Shown in pieces: positions 7,247 through 15,546 of a stretch of 45,596 nucleotides of DNA. This DNA comes from CAYMYN01 sp964394665. Its GTDB lineage: Bacteria > Planctomycetota > UBA1135 > GCA-002686595. How positions within the stretch are numbered: the stretch's first letter is position 1; each line of letters opens with the position of its first letter. Where the stretch lies: contig CAYMYN010000034.1 of NCBI GenBank assembly GCA_964394665.1, positions 1-45,596 on the forward strand, written 5' to 3'. The translations under genes were made by a program, and so were the position numbers. The notes below the pieces were generated by a model. It worked only from the letters and a program-made list of their open reading frames with translations, was not told the DNA's origin and made no database searches.

Positions 7247-9716
7247 TCGCGACCGGCGCGGCCCCCCGAGGCCCGCGTCGGACCCCGCGACCCAGCTCTT
7301 CGACGACTTCATCGAGGCCGTCGAGCGCGGCGAGGCCGTCGACCGCGCGGCGCTGCTCGCACGCGCCGGCCCGGCGGCGGAGCATCTCGCCGCGCGCATC
7401 GAAGCCTACGAGCGCGTGCAGCGGCTCGCCGAGCGCTACGGCGCCGACGCGCCGCTGGAAGCCGAGCCGGAGCGGATCGGCCGCTTCCGCATCCAGCGCT
7501 GCATCGGCGAGGGCGGTCTCGGTCGCGTGTACCTGGCCGAGGATCCGACCCTCGGCCGGCGGGTCGCGCTCAAGGTCCTCGACCCCCTGGTCTGCGCCGG
7601 CCGGAGCGAGCGCGCGTTGGTGCTCAACGAAGCGCGCTCGTTGGCGCGCCTCGAGCACCCGGGGATCGTGCGCGTCTTCGAGGTCGACGCCGGCGAGGGC
7701 AACGGCCCCGACTCGATCGCCATGGAGTACGTCGAGGGGCCGACCCTGGCGGCCGTGATCGCCGAGCTCCGGCGGCGGGCGGGGCTCGTCGACGCGGACG
7801 GGCCGCGGAGCGCGGCGGCCGACGCCGCTGGAGCGCCGCTGCGGGCGCGGATCGCCGCCGAGCTCGAGGCCCACGCGGCGCGCGCGACCTGCATGCTGCG
7901 CATCGCCGAGGCCCTGGCCTACTGCCACGACCGCGGCGTCGTGCACCGCGACATCAAGCCCGCCAACGTGCTGTTCGACGGCGCCGGCGCGCCGCGCCTG
8001 GTCGACTTCGGCCTCGCGCACCTCGCGGATCGGGGCGAGGACGCGCGCATCGACGTCACCGCGCGCCTGGTCGGAACGCCGGCGTACATCGCGCCCGAGC
8101 AGGTCGAGAGCGGTCGCACGGGGGCCGATCCGCGCAGCGACGTCTTCTCGTTCGGCACCCTGGCCTACGAGCTGCTCTCGCTCGTCGCGCCCTTCTCGCG
8201 CCCCACCCGCCACCTGACCCTCGAGTCGGTGCGGCGGGCCGCCCCGCGCAACCTGGCCCGCCGCGCGCCAGCGGCTCCGCCCGACCTGCGGCGCATCGTG
8301 CACCGCTGCTTGGAGCGCGATCCCCGGGACCGCTACCCCTCGGCCGCGGAGCTGGCCGCGGACCTGCGCGCCTTCGGCGCCGGCCGTCCCCTGCCCTACG
8401 CCGGCTCGAGCGGCGCGCGCATGCTGCGCCTGTGGCTGCGGCGCCACCGGCGCGCGCTGTTCGCCAGCGGGCTGGGGCTGGCCTTGGTCCTGGGCGCGCT
8501 GCTCTTCGCCGCGCTCTCGGTGGCGCACGCCCGGGCGTCGCGCCAGTACGCCGCCGTCGAGGAGCTCCGCGGGCGCCTCGCGCAGCTCGATACGCCCAGC
8601 GAGGGCGCGCCGGCGGCCGCGGGGGCCCAGGAGCTGCGGGACACGGGCGGGCGCCTGTTGGAGCTCTTCGCCGGCGCGCGCGAGCTCTCCGACTCGCTGC
8701 TCCAGCGCCTGACCTTCGGCGCGCCGACCCGGGCGCTCGAGGAGCTCCGCGAGCGTTGGTCCGACCTCGTCGTGCGCCACCTCACGGCCGACGCAGCGCG
8801 CTCCGAACGGGCCGGCGTGCCGTTCCAGTGGGTGACCTGGAAGGAACTCGTCGCGCTCGATGCGCGCCTGGGCCCGGGGGCCGCGAGCCGCGAGTTCGGC
8901 ACGCGCGGCAGCCTCGAGCTCGAGCCCTCCCTCAGCGCCCTGGGCGAGGTCGCGTTCTACGCCCAGGTGCCCTTCGGCGGCGGGCTGGAACGGGGTTTTC
9001 CCGTCTATCGGCGCGTCGAGCCGTTGACCCATCCGGTTCCCGGGTCCTACCGCGTGATCGTGTGGGGCGACGACGGACGCCCCGCGTTCGAGCGCGAGGT
9101 CGTGCAGCTCTCCGGCTGGGACGCGCCGCTGCGCATCCCGCTCCGGGAGCGCGACCCGGCCACCCTGGCCCGCGCCCGCCCCTTCGCGCGCGGCGGCCGT
9201 GAGCCGCAACCCGGCGCGGCTCCGATCCCGGTCCCCGCGGTGCTCCTGACGGACCCGGTGTCCGCCACGGAGTTCCGCGCCTTCGCCGCGGCGCAGGCCT
9301 ACCCGATCCCCCGCCAACTCGATCGGGATCTGGCCGAGGGGTGGCCGGCCTTCGTCGCCTGGGAGGACGCCGCGGCCTACTGCGCCTGGGTGGGCGGCCG
9401 CCTGCCGACGGCCCTCGAGCTGGCCCACGCCCTCGCGCAAGGACTGGAGCTCGACCTCGCCCCCGTGGCCCTGCACGCCGAATGGGTGCTGGACCTCGAC
9501 CCCTTCGCCGGCGTCTCGCAGGCCTTGGCCTTCAAGTACCAGAACCTGCGCAACTTCCCCGACGCCGCCCCGCTCACCTGGAGCGTGACGACCGGCCGCC
9601 AGACCCCTCTCGCCGAGCTCGGCGCGGGCGCGTCCCCGGGCACGACCTTCCGGGTCGCGTTCACCGACGAGACCCGCGAAGCGTTCGAGGCCCTGCCCGC
9701 GGCCCACCCGCGCTGA
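7227..9716 (+). CDS. Membrane Ser/Thr protein kinase with FGE-like C-terminal domain
   Basis: 829 aa. The cytoplasmic kinase domain spans about residues 86-400: P-loop GEGGLG near 94, VALK lysine, HRDIKPAN near 239, DFG near 259, APE (YIAPEQ) and SDVFSFG. All catalytic residues are present. One transmembrane helix follows at about 411-432 (LFASGLGLALVLGALLFAAL). The outside part has a coiled region, a beta-rich stretch and, from about residue 672, an FGE-sulfatase/SUMF1-like domain (AWVGGRLPTALELAHAL, HAEWVLD). Its ATG lies inside the end of the sigma gene, a 20 nt overlap, so the two are co-expressed. It likely senses an envelope signal and phosphorylates cytoplasmic targets. Confidence 0.88.
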   Translation: MAPPPDDRDRRGPPRPASDPATQLFDDFIEAVERGEAVDRAALLARAGPAAEHLAARIEAYERVQRLAERYGADAPLEAEPERIGRFRIQRCIGEGGLGRVYLAEDPTLGRRVALKVLDPLVCAGRSERALVLNEARSLARLEHPGIVRVFEVDAGEGNGPDSIAMEYVEGPTLAAVIAELRRRAGLVDADGPRSAAADAAGAPLRARIAAELEAHAARATCMLRIAEALAYCHDRGVVHRDIKPANVLFDGAGAPRLVDFGLAHLADRGEDARIDVTARLVGTPAYIAPEQVESGRTGADPRSDVFSFGTLAYELLSLVAPFSRPTRHLTLESVRRAAPRNLARRAPAAPPDLRRIVHRCLERDPRDRYPSAAELAADLRAFGAGRPLPYAGSSGARMLRLWLRRHRRALFASGLGLALVLGALLFAALSVAHARASRQYAAVEELRGRLAQLDTPSEGAPAAAGAQELRDTGGRLLELFAGARELSDSLLQRLTFGAPTRALEELRERWSDLVVRHLTADAARSERAGVPFQWVTWKELVALDARLGPGAASREFGTRGSLELEPSLSALGEVAFYAQVPFGGGLERGFPVYRRVEPLTHPVPGSYRVIVWGDDGRPAFEREVVQLSGWDAPLRIPLRERDPATLARARPFARGGREPQPGAAPIPVPAVLLTDPVSATEFRAFAAAQAYPIPRQLDRDLAEGWPAFVAWEDAAAYCAWVGGRLPTALELAHALAQGLELDLAPVALHAEWVLDLDPFAGVSQALAFKYQNLRNFPDAAPLTWSVTTGRQTPLAELGAGASPGTTFRVAFTDETREAFEALPAAHPR

Positions 9717-9813
9717 CCGCGCGACCCGCGAACGCGTCCACGGAGCCCGGATCGCCGGCGCGCGAAGGCCGCGTGGAGGGAACCGGCGCGCGTCGCTCTG
9801 CGTCGCAGGCCCC

Positions 9814-9836
9814 GGTCGCGGTTTCCCGCCGCGACC
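9814..9836 (+). terminator. Perfect 8 bp hairpin after the kinase gene
   Basis: GGTCGCGG (9814-9821), loop TTTCCCG, then CCGCGACC (9829-9836), 97 bp after the kinase stop. There is no T tract. The rest of the 246 bp gap 9717-9962 contains only the ribosome binding site of the next gene. Confidence 0.45.
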
Positions 9837-9947
9837 CCTGCGGGCGTCGGCCGGTCCGTGGCCGCCCGGCGCGCCCCAGGGCTCGAACTCGCACCCTCGT
9901 CGGCAGGTCGGGCCACGGCCCGCCTTCCGGCGTCGGTCCCACCCCTG

Positions 9948-9953
9948 AAGGAG
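9948..9953 (+). promoter_or_regulatory. Strong Shine-Dalgarno AAGGAG
   Basis: AAGGAG ending 9 nt before the ATG at 9963. Most genes in this window have weak or no such site, so this one is distinctive and fixes the start of the small gene. Confidence 0.7.
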
Positions 9954-9962
9954 ATTGGAGAG

Positions 9963-10298
9963 ATGAGTCTGCACGTGCATGTCGTGCGCGTGGGCTCGAC
10001 GGGCCAGGAATCTGGCCTCGTCGACCCGGGCGTGCTCGCGGCCGTCGACCTGGTCGGCGGCTTGCTCGGCCTGGGCATCCCCGAGGATGCCTTTCCCGCG
10101 GCGCTGACCGGGTGCCTGACGCACCACTACGGCGCCGCCAACACCACCCACGAACAGGACCCCGTCCAGTACGTGTGGGTCTGGGACGCGGAGCTCCAAC
10201 GCTGGCTGCGCGTCTGCCTGCTGCCGAGCCGCTACCTGATCGACGACGGCGGCGGCTCCAAGCTGCGCGTCTCGTTGGAGGTCGGGGACAGCGTGTGA
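9963..10298 (+). CDS. Small hypothetical protein
   Basis: 111 aa, family not recognised. The start is decided by the AAGGAG site just upstream; the frame is open for 35 codons more, but that part lacks a ribosome site and looks like random GC-rich translation. No signal peptide or membrane segment. The centre is hydrophobic and glycine-rich (LVGGLLGLGIPEDAF), and the second half is aromatic and charged (PVQYVWVWDAELQRWLRV), fitting a small folded cytoplasmic protein. It stands alone between the kinase and a convergent DUF72 gene and is closed by a 10 bp hairpin. Confidence 0.65.
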   Translation: MSLHVHVVRVGSTGQESGLVDPGVLAAVDLVGGLLGLGIPEDAFPAALTGCLTHHYGAANTTHEQDPVQYVWVWDAELQRWLRVCLLPSRYLIDDGGGSKLRVSLEVGDSV

Positions 10299-10304
10299 GC
10301 ACCC

Positions 10305-10335
10305 GCCCCGGGGATCGCCCGGCGGTCCCCGGGGC
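10305..10335. terminator. Bidirectional hairpin between convergent genes
   Basis: GCCCCGGGGA (10305-10314) pairs perfectly with TCCCCGGGGC (10326-10335) around an 11 nt loop. It sits in the 49 bp between the small plus-strand gene and the minus-strand DUF72 gene, so it can end both transcripts. No T tract. Confidence 0.6.
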
Positions 10336-10347
10336 CCACCCGCAGGG

Positions 10348-11217
10348 TCACGGACCCGGCGCGCCGCCGCGCACCAGCCCCGCCAATTGCTCGAGGGTCG
10401 CCGGCGCGTGGCCGGCGTAGTGGTTGTTGGCGTACACGAACGTCTCGCGCACCCCGGGCGCGAGGTGGCGCAGGAGCTCCGCCCAACGCTCGAGCCGCGC
10501 GCTCTGGTCGAGCACGATCGCGTCGAAGCGCTCGGTCAACGAGTCGATGCGTTTGCGATCGCCGATGAGACGCGCGTAGAGGAAGTCCGCCGTGACCAGG
10601 TCGTGCTGTTCCGCCAGGTCGGCGGGGTGCGGCATGTACACGAGGTCCACCCACACCAACGCCACGCCGCGCGCGCGCAGGAGCGCCAGCAACTCGGGGC
10701 CGATCCAGGCCTTGTTGCGCACCTCCAGGGCATACCGGAAACCCGCCGGCAGTCCGCCCAGGAACGGCTCGAGGCGCGCCAAGAACTCGTCCAGCCCGCG
10801 GAACGCCCCGCGGTTGAAGTACGGGAGCTGGATCACGAGCGGCCCGAGCTTCGCCCCCAGCGCCCCCATGGCGGCGAGGAACGCGTCGACCGTCTCCCCA
10901 ACCGCGTCCAAGCGCAGGACCTTGGCCGCGTCCGGCGTGCGATCCGCGCCGCCGTGCACGACCTCGCGCGGGAACTTGGCCGAGAGCGTGAACTCCGGCG
11001 GCGTCCGGCGCGCCCAACCCGCCGCCATGGCCTTCGTCGGAACGCGGTAGTAGGTGACGTCCGCCTCGACGGTGTCGTAGCGCGCGGCGTAGTAGGCGAG
11101 GAAGTCCGCCGCCTTCGTCCCCGGCGGGTAGAAGGACCCGACCCAACTCGGCTCCGACCAACTCGAGGTGCCGTAGCGGATGCGGCCGGACGATGCGGAG
11201 CGCGACGGGGACGACAT
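10348..11217 (-). CDS. DUF72 family protein (YecE-like)
   Basis: 289 aa, typical length for the DUF72 TIM-barrel family. Family-like segments in order are RYGTSSWSEPSWVGSFYP near the N-terminus, DTVEADVTYYRVP, FTLSAKFPREVVH, LGPLVIQLPYF, YALEVRNKAW and the C-terminal VYANNHYAGHAP. The biochemical role of DUF72 proteins is not established; the fold and conserved acidic residues suggest a hydrolase or nuclease, but I cannot tell from sequence. It starts 22 bp after the stop of the molybdopterin oxidoreductase and is probably in one operon with it. Confidence 0.85.
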   Translation of the reverse strand: MSSPSRSASSGRIRYGTSSWSEPSWVGSFYPPGTKAADFLAYYAARYDTVEADVTYYRVPTKAMAAGWARRTPPEFTLSAKFPREVVHGGADRTPDAAKVLRLDAVGETVDAFLAAMGALGAKLGPLVIQLPYFNRGAFRGLDEFLARLEPFLGGLPAGFRYALEVRNKAWIGPELLALLRARGVALVWVDLVYMPHPADLAEQHDLVTADFLYARLIGDRKRIDSLTERFDAIVLDQSARLERWAELLRHLAPGVRETFVYANNHYAGHAPATLEQLAGLVRGGAPGP

Positions 11218-11239
11218 GGGGCGAGCGCGGGCCGATCGT

Positions 11240-12040
11240 TCAGGGGTAGCCGGGGGGCGGCTGGGCGCCCGAGAAACGGTCCTCGAACCAGGGTTCGGCG
11301 CTGTTCGAGTAGCCGCGGCGCTCCCAGAAGCCCGGGCGATCCTGCGCCAGGAGCTCGATGCGCCGCACCCATTTGGCGCCCTTCCAGGCGTACAGGCGCG
11401 GGGTCACCATGCGCACCGGACCGCCGTGTTCCCGGGGCAAGGGCGCGCCGTCGAAGGTGTGCACGAGCAACACGTCCGGGTCGAGGGCGCGCTCGAGGGG
11501 CAGGTTGGTCGTGTAGGCCTCCCCGCTGCCGGGGTCGACGTCGTAGGCCGTCACCGACACGAAGCGCGCCTCCTCGCGCGGCACGGCGCGCTCCATCAGG
11601 TCGACGAAGCGCACCCCTGCGAAACGCGCGTCGAAGAGGCTCCAGGTCGTGACGCAGTGGAAGTCGCACTCCTGTTCGGTCTGCGGCAGGGCGAGCAGGC
11701 CCTCGAAGTCGAGCAGCAGCGGGACCTCGACCAGGCCGGTGACCTCGAGGCGCCAGGCGCCGCGCTCGATCGCGGGCTGCACGCCCAGGTCGAGCACCGG
11801 CCAGGCGCGCGTCGCGTGTTGGCCGGGGGGCAGCCGCGGCAGGCCGTGGCGGTTGGGCGGGCCGCTGCCCGCCGGCTCGAGCCCCGCGAAACGCACGTCG
11901 AAGCTGCCCGGCTTGCGCAGGCGCATGCGCTCGACGAACCGCAGGCGCTTCTCGACCAGGCCGCCTTCGCCGCGCGGCTCGGCCGGTGCCGACGGGCTGC
12001 GGCGATCGGCGTCGGGACGGTCTTCGGACGGGCTCTGCAT
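11240..12040 (-). CDS. Sulfite oxidase-like molybdopterin oxidoreductase
   Basis: 266 aa. It matches the sulfite oxidase/MsrP-type Moco domain without a heme or dimerisation domain. Cys129 in DFHCVTTWS is the expected Mo ligand; other family segments are PVLDLG, FVSVTAYDVDPGSGEAYTTN, HGGPVRMVTPRLYAWKGAKW and GFWERRGYS at the C-terminus. No Tat signal is seen, so it is probably cytoplasmic. It would oxidise or reduce a small substrate with a Mo cofactor; the substrate is not predictable. The start ATG at 12040 follows a TACAGT hexamer by 16 nt; a GTG six codons upstream is an alternative. DUF72 follows in the same operon. Confidence 0.85.
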   Translation of the reverse strand: MQSPSEDRPDADRRSPSAPAEPRGEGGLVEKRLRFVERMRLRKPGSFDVRFAGLEPAGSGPPNRHGLPRLPPGQHATRAWPVLDLGVQPAIERGAWRLEVTGLVEVPLLLDFEGLLALPQTEQECDFHCVTTWSLFDARFAGVRFVDLMERAVPREEARFVSVTAYDVDPGSGEAYTTNLPLERALDPDVLLVHTFDGAPLPREHGGPVRMVTPRLYAWKGAKWVRRIELLAQDRPGFWERRGYSNSAEPWFEDRFSGAQPPPGYP

Positions 12041-12056
12041 GGCGGGGATCGGGACC

Positions 12057-12062
12057 ACTGTA
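12057..12062 (-). promoter_or_regulatory. Candidate -10 element TACAGT
   Basis: TACAGT on the minus strand, 16 nt before the ATG at 12040. It is back to back with the plus-strand TACCCT at 12107, so the 81 bp between the two genes is a compact divergent promoter region and the most A+T-rich spot nearby. Confidence 0.5.
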
Positions 12063-12106
12063 AAGCAATCGGCGCCGCGGGCGTCGAGCGGAGCGGGGGC
12101 CTCCGG

Positions 12107-12112
12107 TACCCT
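12107..12112 (+). promoter_or_regulatory. Candidate -10 element TACCCT, near-leaderless
   Basis: TACCCT with 9 nt before the ATG at 12122. TCGAGC at 12084-12089, 17 nt upstream, matches the -35 consensus at 3 of 6 bases. Confidence 0.45.
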
Positions 12113-12121
12113 CTGCGCCCC

Positions 12122-13591
12122 ATGCCCGGCGCGACCCCCATGGACCCGCGGGCCGGGACGGCGTCCCGGCCGCACCCCGAGCCCGCGCCCCCGCGCCGGG
12201 GATTGCGCTCGCCCTACCTGTGGATCCCGCTCGGGCTCCTGCTGCGGGCGGTGCTGGCCCTCCTGGCCGGCGAGACGACCCTGGTCGCGGACGAGGCCAA
12301 CTACCTCTACCTGGCCTTGGCCTGGGAGCGCTTCGGGGTGTTGCTCGACACCGAGCGCTACCTCTGGCCCCCGGGCTACCCGCTGCTCGTGCGCACCTGC
12401 CTCTCGGCCTTCGGAGCCGCGGGCGAACACGTGCTGCATGGCGTGCAGGTGGCGCTCTCCGCCGCGATCGGTTGGAGCGTCGTGCGCCTGGCCGCCGGCC
12501 TGTTCGGGAGACGCGCGGCGCACATCGCCGGCGCGTCGTGGGCGCTGCACCTGCCGCTCGCCGCCTACACGCACCTCACCTGGCCCGAGACGCTCTTCCT
12601 GGCCCTGCTCGCGCCCGCGCTGGTACTGGCGCTCGAGGCCGGCCGGAGCGGCTGCTCGGCTCGGAAGGACGGGGCGCGCCTGGTCGCCATCGGCGTGTTG
12701 CTCGGGCTCGCGGTGCTCGTGAAGGAGGTCGCCCTGGGGCTCGTGCCGCTGCTCGCGCTCGCGATCGCACTGCGGCCCGGCCCCGAGGGTGCGCTGGAGC
12801 GCTTCCGGCGCGGCTCCCTGCCCCTGTGCGTGGTCGCCGCGTTGCTCGCGCCCTGGGCCCTGCGCAACCAGGTGGCCTACGGCGCCTTCGTGCCGGCCGG
12901 CGCGACCCTGGGCGAGAACGCCTACCACGGCCTCAATGCGCGCTACGTGAACTTCGACCTGCGCCTGGTGGGCCGAACCCACGGCGAGGGCGAGCGCGTG
13001 ACGGCCCGGCTGCGCTCCGCGTTCGTCGTCGACGACCCCGGGACGGCCTGGGAGCGCTCCGACGCGCGCAACACGGTCCAGCGCTCGAACGAGAACCTGC
13101 GCCGGGGCCTGGCCTGGGCGGCGGCGCACCCGGGCGACTTCTTGCGCTCGCGCCTGAAGAAGGCCGCCGATCTGGTCGCGCCCCACAGCTTCCTCCTGCG
13201 GCACCTGGCCCTGGACGCCTATGGCGGGCCGCTGTCGTCGCAAGCCGCGCGAAGGGTCCTCGTCCCCTGGTCCCTGGGCGTGCACGTCGCCGTACTGGCC
13301 TGCGCCGTCCTCGGCGCCTTCGGCGCGCTGCGCGGACGCCACGCGACGTTCGTCCTCGGCGCGGGCGGGCTCTACTTCCTGGCCGTCGGCCAGCTCGTGG
13401 CGATGTCGCGCTTCCTGTTGCCCCTCGTGCCCCTGGCGATCGTGCTCGCAGCCGGCTTCCTCGCCGCGCCGCGCGCGGGCTGGACCCGCGCCCGCGCCGT
13501 CGGGGCGGCGCTCGCGCTCGCGGCCCTCGGCGCACTGTGGTGGATCGATTTCCCCGAGGTGCTCGAGATGGCGAGGCTGGCATGGAGCTGA
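12122..13591 (+). CDS. ArnT/PMT-like membrane glycosyltransferase
   Basis: 489 aa, many predicted membrane helices (from LWIPLGLLLRAVLALLAG at about residue 35 to the C-terminus). The first periplasmic loop has ADEANYLYLALAW, the acidic motif expected for GT39/PMT_2 polyprenol-phosphate-sugar transferases, and WPPGYPLLVR follows. The last helices are around residues 400-475. It would move a sugar from a lipid carrier onto a lipid or protein acceptor on the outer face of the inner membrane. An in-frame ATG at 12140 is an alternative start. The stop overlaps the next gene by 10 nt, so a three-gene operon to 15455 is likely. Confidence 0.8.
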   Translation: MPGATPMDPRAGTASRPHPEPAPPRRGLRSPYLWIPLGLLLRAVLALLAGETTLVADEANYLYLALAWERFGVLLDTERYLWPPGYPLLVRTCLSAFGAAGEHVLHGVQVALSAAIGWSVVRLAAGLFGRRAAHIAGASWALHLPLAAYTHLTWPETLFLALLAPALVLALEAGRSGCSARKDGARLVAIGVLLGLAVLVKEVALGLVPLLALAIALRPGPEGALERFRRGSLPLCVVAALLAPWALRNQVAYGAFVPAGATLGENAYHGLNARYVNFDLRLVGRTHGEGERVTARLRSAFVVDDPGTAWERSDARNTVQRSNENLRRGLAWAAAHPGDFLRSRLKKAADLVAPHSFLLRHLALDAYGGPLSSQAARRVLVPWSLGVHVAVLACAVLGAFGALRGRHATFVLGAGGLYFLAVGQLVAMSRFLLPLVPLAIVLAAGFLAAPRAGWTRARAVGAALALAALGALWWIDFPEVLEMARLAWS

Positions 13592-14034
13592 ACCGCCGCC
13601 CGGCGCCCGCGCGCCGTTGGATCGTGCACGCGCTGTGCCTGGTCTGGATCGGGCTCGTGTTCGGCGTCGGCCTGGCGCGCGCGCCGCGGGACGCCGACCT
13701 GCGGCGCGGGGTGTTCGAGGGCTCCACGCCCGAGCGCGTCTTCGCCCTGCTGGCGCTCTCCCAACGCGCGCCGCAGGAGATCGACCCGGACCTCGTCCAG
13801 GCCCTGCTCGCCGACCCGGATCCGCGCATGCGCGAGGCGCCCTTCACGAACCTCGTCAGCCGCCACCTCGGCAAGGCCGCGCTGGCGCCCCTCGCCGAGC
13901 GACTCCCCGCCCGGGGCGAACGTTGGCGGGCCCTGTTCTGGCTGGGCCGGGACGTCGCCTCCTCGGCCCGCATGACCCGCGCGGAGCTGCGCGCGTACTA
14001 CGATCTCCCGCCCGACGCGCCCCGCACCCCATGA
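13582..14034 (+). CDS. Small single-span membrane protein
   Basis: 150 aa. One transmembrane helix at about residues 13-32 (IVHALCLVWIGLVFGVGLA), followed by a helical extracytoplasmic part with HEAT-like character (ALLADPDPRMREAPFTNLV). No family recognised. It overlaps the glycosyltransferase by 10 nt and the next gene by ATGA, so all three are translationally linked. A structural or regulatory partner for the glycosyltransferase or the phosphatase-fold enzyme is a reasonable inference. Confidence 0.7.
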   Translation: MELNRRPAPARRWIVHALCLVWIGLVFGVGLARAPRDADLRRGVFEGSTPERVFALLALSQRAPQEIDPDLVQALLADPDPRMREAPFTNLVSRHLGKAALAPLAERLPARGERWRALFWLGRDVASSARMTRAELRAYYDLPPDAPRTP

Positions 14035-15455
14035 GACCGGCACTCCGATTCCCGTACGCGCTCTGCGCGCTCTTCCTGTTCGTCCTCGGCGCCTGCGGCA
14101 AGGAACCCCCCCGGCGCCCCAACGTGCTCTTGATCACGCTCGACACGACGCGCGCGGATCGCCTGGGCTCCTACGGCTACCCCGGCAATCCGACCCCGGG
14201 CCTCGACCGCGTGGCGAGCGAAGGCGCGCGCTTCGCCTTCGCCATCGCCACGGCCGGTCTGACGCCGATGTCGCACGCCTCGATCCTCACCGGCCTCAAC
14301 CCCTATGCGCACGGCCTGCGCGTGTTCCACGGCGAGATCGGCCACCGCCTGCCCGAGGGCGTTCCGACCCTGCCGGAGTTGCTCGCCGCCCGCGGCTACC
14401 GCACCGCGGCCTTCGTCAGCGCCTATCCGGTCTCGGAGGCCTACGGCCTCGAGCGCGGCTTCGAGCGCTTCAAGACGGGTCTCGAGGTCGAAGCGCTCGA
14501 CCTCACGCGCCAACAACGCCACGAGACGAGCTGGTCTCCGACGCGCCGTTCCTCGACCCAGCGGCGCGGCGACTACACCACCGACGATGCGCTGGAGTGG
14601 ATCGAGGGGCAGAGCGCGGACCAGCCCTGGCTGATGTGGTTGCACTACTTCGACGTGCACGACTTCTCCTTGGTGCCGCCGCGCGAGTACGCCGCCAGCC
14701 AGGGCGTGCAGTACGACCCCAGCGTCACGCCCCAGAACCTCGTGGCGCGCGAGGCGATGTACGACCTCGAGCTGCGTTGGCTCGACCTGCAGCTCCAGAT
14801 CCTCTTCGATCGGCTGCGCGCGCGCGGCGATTGGGAGCACACCCTCGTCGTCATCACCTCGGACCACGGGCAGGGTCTGCGGGACGGCCTCGAGCGCCAC
14901 GGCTGGGCGCTGCACCGGTTGCTGTACCAGTGGAGCCTGCACGTGCCCCTGATCGTGCGCGGCCCGGGCGTGCCGCGGGGCAAGGTCGTCGACGAGTTGG
15001 CCCGCACGATCGACGTCCTGCCGACGATCCTCGAGCTCACGGACGTGCCCGCGCCCGAGGGCGTCGAGGGGCGCAGCCTGATGGCGCTCCTGCGCGGCGA
15101 GGAGCGCACGGGCCGCATCGCCTACGCGGACGCCCTGAACACGCTCGACTCGCACTCGCCCCTGCGGCGCCTGCCGCCCTCGCAGCAGGACGATCTCTAC
15201 GTGGTGATGGACCGGCGCTGGAAGCTGATCCACCACCGCCTGAAGCCCGAGGAGAGCGAGCTCTACGACCTCCAGCGCGATCCCCTCGAGACCCAGAACC
15301 TGTACGCGGAGCAGCCCGAGCACGTCGCGCGCCTGCGCGCCTTCCTGGCCGAGCGCGACGCCCTGCGCCTGGTACCCGCCGCGGCCTCGGGCGAGCGCCC
15401 CGACGCCGGACGCCTCGAGGCCCTGGGCTACGTCGGGGACCGCGAAGGAGACTGA
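14031..15455 (+). CDS. Sulfatase-fold lipoprotein with Thr at the nucleophile position
   Basis: 474 aa, alkaline phosphatase/sulfatase superfamily. Lipobox LGAC near residue 22 makes it a lipoprotein. The metal-binding start LLITLDTTRADRLGSYGY and the late ITSDHGQGL are intact. At the catalytic site, where sulfatases have Cys or Ser in CxPxR, the sequence is TPMSHASILTG with Thr78 at the nucleophile position and His where the Arg would be. So formylglycine chemistry is not expected. Thr nucleophiles occur in related phosphoethanolamine and phosphoglycerol transferases, which makes a transferase or phosphatase role plausible. It is linked by ATGA to the gene before it. A long hairpin follows. 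Confidence 0.85.
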   Translation: MRPALRFPYALCALFLFVLGACGKEPPRRPNVLLITLDTTRADRLGSYGYPGNPTPGLDRVASEGARFAFAIATAGLTPMSHASILTGLNPYAHGLRVFHGEIGHRLPEGVPTLPELLAARGYRTAAFVSAYPVSEAYGLERGFERFKTGLEVEALDLTRQQRHETSWSPTRRSSTQRRGDYTTDDALEWIEGQSADQPWLMWLHYFDVHDFSLVPPREYAASQGVQYDPSVTPQNLVAREAMYDLELRWLDLQLQILFDRLRARGDWEHTLVVITSDHGQGLRDGLERHGWALHRLLYQWSLHVPLIVRGPGVPRGKVVDELARTIDVLPTILELTDVPAPEGVEGRSLMALLRGEERTGRIAYADALNTLDSHSPLRRLPPSQQDDLYVVMDRRWKLIHHRLKPEESELYDLQRDPLETQNLYAEQPEHVARLRAFLAERDALRLVPAAASGERPDAGRLEALGYVGDREGD

Positions 15456-15482
15456 GCCCCCCTGACATCGCGCGGGAACGGC

Positions 15483-15520
15483 CGGGCGCCGACGGCGAGT
15501 TCGTTCGCCGCCGGCGCCCG
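15483..15520. terminator. Long bidirectional hairpin between convergent genes
   Basis: CGGGCGCCGACGGCGA (15483-15498) pairs with TCGCCGCCGGCGCCCG (15505-15520): a 16 bp stem with one mismatch and loop GTTCGT. It fills the 91 bp between the sulfatase-fold gene and the convergent gene at 15547. No T tract, but symmetric placement fits a two-way terminator. Confidence 0.7.
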
Positions 15521-15546
15521 CTCGAGCCGCGTCCGTTCCGTTCCGC

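Noticed and set aside
9870..9925. tRNA-like stretch (GAGTTCGAGCC on the minus strand) before the small gene
   Set aside because: The T-loop-like bases lack a pairing stem, and no acceptor or anticodon arm can be drawn around them.
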